From the NCBI GenBank assembly GCA_044226655.1, contig JBGAGO010000001.1:682001-746000 (forward strand): a DNA stretch of 64,000 nucleotides, given 5' to 3'. How positions within the stretch are numbered: the first letter of the stretch is position 1; every line of letters begins with the position of its first letter. The translations under genes were made by a program, and so were the position numbers. Positions 60,850-64,000 of the stretch are shown piece after piece. Under the pieces are notes generated by a model. That model was not told the origin of the DNA, did no database searches, and was given only the letters and a program-made list of their open reading frames with translations. This DNA comes from JBEVOS01 sp044226655. GTDB taxonomy: Bacteria; Pseudomonadota; Alphaproteobacteria; Caulobacterales; Aquidulcibacteraceae.

Positions 60850-62469
60850 ATGAGAGCACTTAGGCGCCGTGAAGTCTTGAAGGCGGCGAGCGCAGGCGTG
60901 TTGGCCGTCGCCCTGGCGCCGGCGGCCGGCGCCGCGTTGCCGCGCCCATCGGCGGTCGTGCGAACGGCGCATGGCCCGGTTCAGGGGCTGATCGAGAACG
61001 ACATCCACAGCTTCAAGGGCGTGCGTTACGGCGCGGCCCCGATCGGCGCGGCGCGCTTCAAGCCGCCACTACCGCCGGCCGCCTGGACAGAGGTGCATGC
61101 CGCCCAGCAATTCGGCGCGCCGGCGATGCAGCTCGTGGGCGGCGCGACCGCCTATCCGCCGACGGATTTCGCGGCGGCGCTCCACACGATCTATCCCGCC
61201 TCGTCCGAGATCAATTACGACAACGAGGACTGTCTGTTTCTGAACGTCTGGACGCCGGCTACCGGCAGCGGCGCGCGTCCCGTTCTGGTTTGGCTGCATG
61301 GCGGCGGCTTCGCCTATGGCTCCGGCGCCTGGCCGCTCTATGACGGCGCCAATCTCGCCCGGCGCGGCGATGTCGTGGTGGTCACGCTCAATCATCGCCT
61401 CAACGTGTTCGGCTATCTCGATCTGTCGGCCGTCGGCGGCGCGGACTACGCGCAATCCGGCAATGCCGGCATGCTCGACATCGTGCTCGCGCTTTCTTGG
61501 GTGAGGGCCAACATCGCGCTGTTCGGCGGCGATCCGAACAATGTGACGATCATGGGCGAGAGCGGCGGGGGGATGAAAGCGTCTGTGCTGTGCGCGATGC
61601 CCGCCGCGCAGGGCCTCTTTCACAAGGCCATCATTCAAAGCGGCCCTGGCTTGGAGGTGGCGACGCCGGCGCAGACGCACGAAACGGCGCGGGCGCTGAT
61701 GCGTGCGCTCAATGTCACCGACGTCGCTGCGCTCAACGCGCTGCCCGCGGACGCGATCCTCACGGCCGCAGCTGCCCTGCGCGGCGCGCCCGCGGAATTC
61801 CGCTGGGGCCCCGTCGTTGATGGATCGAGCTTGCCGCGCCAGCCCTTCGCGCCCGACGCGCCGGCGATCTCCGCAAACCTGCCGATCCTCATCGGCACGA
61901 ACAAGGACGAGATGTCGCTCTTCAACACGGGCGCGCCGTGGTGGGGCAGGCTGACCGATGAGGCGCTGCCCGCGGCGATGGCGCAGGCCGTGGGCGCCGA
62001 GAAAGCGCCGGCGCTGCTCGCGGCGTTGCGCGCGGCCTATCCGGACTATTCGCCGACCTATCTCCTGAACGCGGCGATCTCTGATGAGTTCATGTTCATC
62101 AATTCCGTGCGGCTCGCGGAGCGCAAGGCGGCGCTGCGGCGAAGCGCGCCGGTCTATATGTATCAGCTGGTGTGGGACACGCCCGTCGGCGGCGGCGTGT
62201 TTAAATGCCCGCACACGCTCGATATTCCCTTCATGTTCGACAATGTCGACAAGGCCGAGGTGCTCGTCGGGACGGGCGACGCGCCGCGCGCGCTTGCCGA
62301 TCAGATGTCGAATGCCTGGATCGCCTTCGCCAAGACGGGAAATCCCAGCCATCCCGGCCTGCCGGCGTGGCCGGCATATAACGCCCGCCAGCGCGCCACG
62401 ATGTTCTTCGACGTGACCGCACGCGTGGTGAACGATCCGCTGCGCGACGTGCGCCGCGCGCTCGCCTAA
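60850..62469 (+). CDS. Tat-exported type-B carboxylesterase
   Basis: A 539-residue alpha/beta-hydrolase of the carboxylesterase B/para-nitrobenzyl esterase family. The N-terminus RRREVLKAA (5-13) with a hydrophobic stretch ending ..AGAALP is a twin-arginine signal, so the folded enzyme is exported to the periplasm. EDCLFLNVWTP (126-136) is the family signature, GESGGG at 236-241 has nucleophile Ser238, LHGGGFAYGSG is the oxyanion-hole region, and CPHTLDIPF holds the catalytic His. It is divergent from a TonB receptor and may hydrolyse its imported ester ligand (inference). Confidence 0.9.
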   Translation: MRALRRREVLKAASAGVLAVALAPAAGAALPRPSAVVRTAHGPVQGLIENDIHSFKGVRYGAAPIGAARFKPPLPPAAWTEVHAAQQFGAPAMQLVGGATAYPPTDFAAALHTIYPASSEINYDNEDCLFLNVWTPATGSGARPVLVWLHGGGFAYGSGAWPLYDGANLARRGDVVVVTLNHRLNVFGYLDLSAVGGADYAQSGNAGMLDIVLALSWVRANIALFGGDPNNVTIMGESGGGMKASVLCAMPAAQGLFHKAIIQSGPGLEVATPAQTHETARALMRALNVTDVAALNALPADAILTAAAALRGAPAEFRWGPVVDGSSLPRQPFAPDAPAISANLPILIGTNKDEMSLFNTGAPWWGRLTDEALPAAMAQAVGAEKAPALLAALRAAYPDYSPTYLLNAAISDEFMFINSVRLAERKAALRRSAPVYMYQLVWDTPVGGGVFKCPHTLDIPFMFDNVDKAEVLVGTGDAPRALADQMSNAWIAFAKTGNPSHPGLPAWPAYNARQRATMFFDVTARVVNDPLRDVRRALA

Positions 62470-62522
62470 GGAATGGCGGCCAAGGATTGACGCGCCGCCC
62501 GGCTTGCCGGAAGCGGTCGCGC

Positions 62523-63977
62523 ATGAGTTTTGATCTCGCCATCATCGGCGGCGGCGTGAACGGCGCGGGCATTGCGCGCGACGCAGCCGGGCGCGGCCTT
62601 AAGGTCGTGCTGCTGGAGCAGGGCGATCTCGCGGGCGCGACCTCGTCGGCCTCGACCAAGCTCATCCATGGCGGGCTGCGCTATCTGGAATTCTACGATT
62701 TCCGCCTCGTGCACGAAGCGCTGCAGGAGCGCGAAGTGCTGGCGCGGATCGCGCCGCACAATGTGCGCGCGCTGCGCTTCGTGCTGCCGCACCATAAGGG
62801 CCTGCGCCCGCGCTGGATGCTCTATGCGGGGCTCATCCTCTACGATCTGCTCGGCAACAAAAGCTTCCCGCGCGCCATGCCCGTCGATCTGACGACCGAT
62901 CCGGCCGGCGCCGCATTGAAGCCCGGCTATGCCCACGGCTTTTCTTATTCCGATTGTTGGACCGATGATGCGCGCCTCGTCGTGCTCAACGCGCGCGATG
63001 CGGCCGATCGCGGCGCAGATATCCGTGTGCGCACGCGCGTGACCGCGCTCACGCGCGGCGACGTCTGGACAATTGGGCTGGAGAACGGGGAGACGCTCGA
63101 AGCCAAGGCGCTGGTCAACGCCGCGGGCGCGTGGGCGAATGACGTGCTGACGCTTGCGGGCGTTGCGCCCAAGGCCGGCCTGCGCCTGGTGCAGGGCAGC
63201 CACATTGTCGTGCGCAAGGCGTTCGACGCCGACAACGCCTTCATCTTCCAGAACGCCGATGGCCGCGTGATCTTTGCGATCCCGTTCGAGCGCGATTTCA
63301 CGCTGATCGGCACCACGGACCGTGACTATTCAGGCGACAAGGCCGGCGTGCGCGCCAGCGCGGAAGAGATCGCCTATCTCTGCGCCGCCGCGAGCGAATA
63401 TCTCAAGGCGCAGCTCAGGCCTGCGGATGTGGTCTGGACCTATTCGGGCGTGCGCGGCCTTTACGACGATGGCGCCAGCAAAGCGCAAGAGGTGACGCGC
63501 GACTACGTGCTGTCCATGGACGGCGAAGCCGCGCCGGTGCTCACCATCTATGGCGGCAAGATCACGACCTATCGCCGTCTCGCCGAATCCGCGCTCGCCT
63601 CCTTCTCCTCGCACCTCACGATGGATCGTCGCTGGACGGCGGATGCGCCGCTGCCCGGCGGCGATTTTCCGCGCGGCGCATTCGACACGCAGAGCAACGC
63701 GCTTGTCTCAGCATTTCCATTTCTATCCGTTGAGACGGCGACGCGCCTCGTACACGCCTACGGAACGCGCGCCGCGAAAATTTTCGAAGGCGCCAATGAT
63801 CTCGGCGATTGCTTTCTCGCGGATCTGTCGCGCCGCGAGGTCGATCACCTCATCGCCCACGAATGGGCGCGCAGCGCCGAGGATATCCTGTGGCGCCGCA
63901 CCAAGCTCGGCCTGCGCGCAGCGGCGGAAGCGGCGGCGCGGCTAGAGGAATATGTGCAGCGGAAGGCGCCTGCCTGA
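62523..63977 (+). CDS. glpD: FAD-dependent aerobic glycerol-3-phosphate dehydrogenase
   Basis: A 484-residue membrane-associated flavoprotein oxidising glycerol-3-phosphate to DHAP and passing electrons to quinone. The FAD motif GGGVNGAGIARD is at 9-20, Glu32 ends the second strand, SSASTKLIHGGLRYLE (41-56) is the GlpD signature, and TIYGGKITTYRRLAE and the C-terminal GlpD helical domain (EWARSAEDILWRRTKLGL) are present. I place the start at the ATG at 62523 because the family N-terminus is MSFDLAIIGGG; the 12 codons upstream do not fit. It lies 53 bp after the carboxylesterase on the same strand. Confidence 0.93.
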   Translation: MSFDLAIIGGGVNGAGIARDAAGRGLKVVLLEQGDLAGATSSASTKLIHGGLRYLEFYDFRLVHEALQEREVLARIAPHNVRALRFVLPHHKGLRPRWMLYAGLILYDLLGNKSFPRAMPVDLTTDPAGAALKPGYAHGFSYSDCWTDDARLVVLNARDAADRGADIRVRTRVTALTRGDVWTIGLENGETLEAKALVNAAGAWANDVLTLAGVAPKAGLRLVQGSHIVVRKAFDADNAFIFQNADGRVIFAIPFERDFTLIGTTDRDYSGDKAGVRASAEEIAYLCAAASEYLKAQLRPADVVWTYSGVRGLYDDGASKAQEVTRDYVLSMDGEAAPVLTIYGGKITTYRRLAESALASFSSHLTMDRRWTADAPLPGGDFPRGAFDTQSNALVSAFPFLSVETATRLVHAYGTRAAKIFEGANDLGDCFLADLSRREVDHLIAHEWARSAEDILWRRTKLGLRAAAEAAARLEEYVQRKAPA

Positions 63978-63980
63978 AAC

Positions 63981-64000
63981 GCCCTCCCTCCCCTTGATGG
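63981..64000. repeat. left edge of a third four-hairpin element (truncated by window)
   Basis: The last 20 bases match the first bases of copy A (from 21872) exactly: GCCCTCCCTCCCCTTGATGG. They include the CCCTCCCC arm, the TTGAT loop and two bases of the return arm. The rest lies outside the window. Confidence 0.6.

Noticed and set aside
1..64000. Prophage, integrative element or genomic island
   Set aside because: No integrase, transposase, phage structural gene, tRNA or attachment repeat was seen, and coding style looks uniform across the window.

Overview
The window is 64 kb of GC-rich, densely coding bacterial chromosome with about 43 recognisable protein genes. I see no rRNA, tRNA, CRISPR array, insertion sequence, integrase or phage gene. 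Large TonB-dependent receptors, tripartite pumps with NodT-type outer-membrane lipoproteins, acyl-CoA and amidohydrolase catabolic genes, and murein-recycling enzymes together suggest an oligotrophic, TonB-receptor-rich alphaproteobacterium. Caulobacterales/Hyphomonadaceae-like is my best guess; this is inference from gene content and style, because no marker gene is present.

Layout. 0-12 kb (+): an esterase, then a catabolic/transport operon: zinc alcohol dehydrogenase, GPH-family symporter, M20 amidohydrolase, a complete peptide-type ABC importer (lipoprotein SBP, two permeases, one fused double ATPase), aldehyde dehydrogenase and SDR. The last six genes overlap at start/stop codons. 12-22 kb: a TTC38-like TPR protein (-), an omega-aminotransferase followed closely by a TonB receptor (+), a short MgtC/SapB protein, a second GPH transporter, a lipoprotein amidase (-) and a crotonase (-) with one catalytic Glu changed to Gln. 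22-24 kb: divergent LD-carboxypeptidase and Mur ligase (Mpl/MurC-like), a likely peptidoglycan-recycling pair. 24-28 kb: an amidohydrolase divergent from an SDR/acyl-CoA synthetase operon. 28-35 kb (+): M16 protease lipoprotein, then a Gfo/Idh/MocA - C69 dipeptidase - GDPD operon. 35-39 kb (-): an ABC ATPase plus a 1200-residue ABC permease fused to an M1-like zinc peptidase.

39-49 kb holds two complete MFS tripartite efflux systems in mirror image. LysR divergent from EmrA-EmrB-NodT runs rightward; a TetR-controlled NodT-EmrA-EmrB operon runs leftward; their stop codons abut in one TGATCA. A perfect 19-bp palindrome lies between the tetR gene and its divergent operon. 49-54 kb: an MHS-family MFS transporter and a heterodimeric ABC exporter with one degenerate ATP site. 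54-64 kb: two tandem paralogous TonB receptors (-) with matching leaders and strong terminators, a Tat-exported type-B carboxylesterase (+) and an aerobic glycerol-3-phosphate dehydrogenase (+).

Non-coding structure is the least conventional part. Two intergenic regions carry the same four-hairpin quasi-palindromic element, and a third copy starts at the right window edge; single-hairpin relatives lie at other operon ends. Four of the six convergent gene pairs end with overlapping or abutting stop codons, three of them sharing a CTAG, so no separate terminator fits between them.
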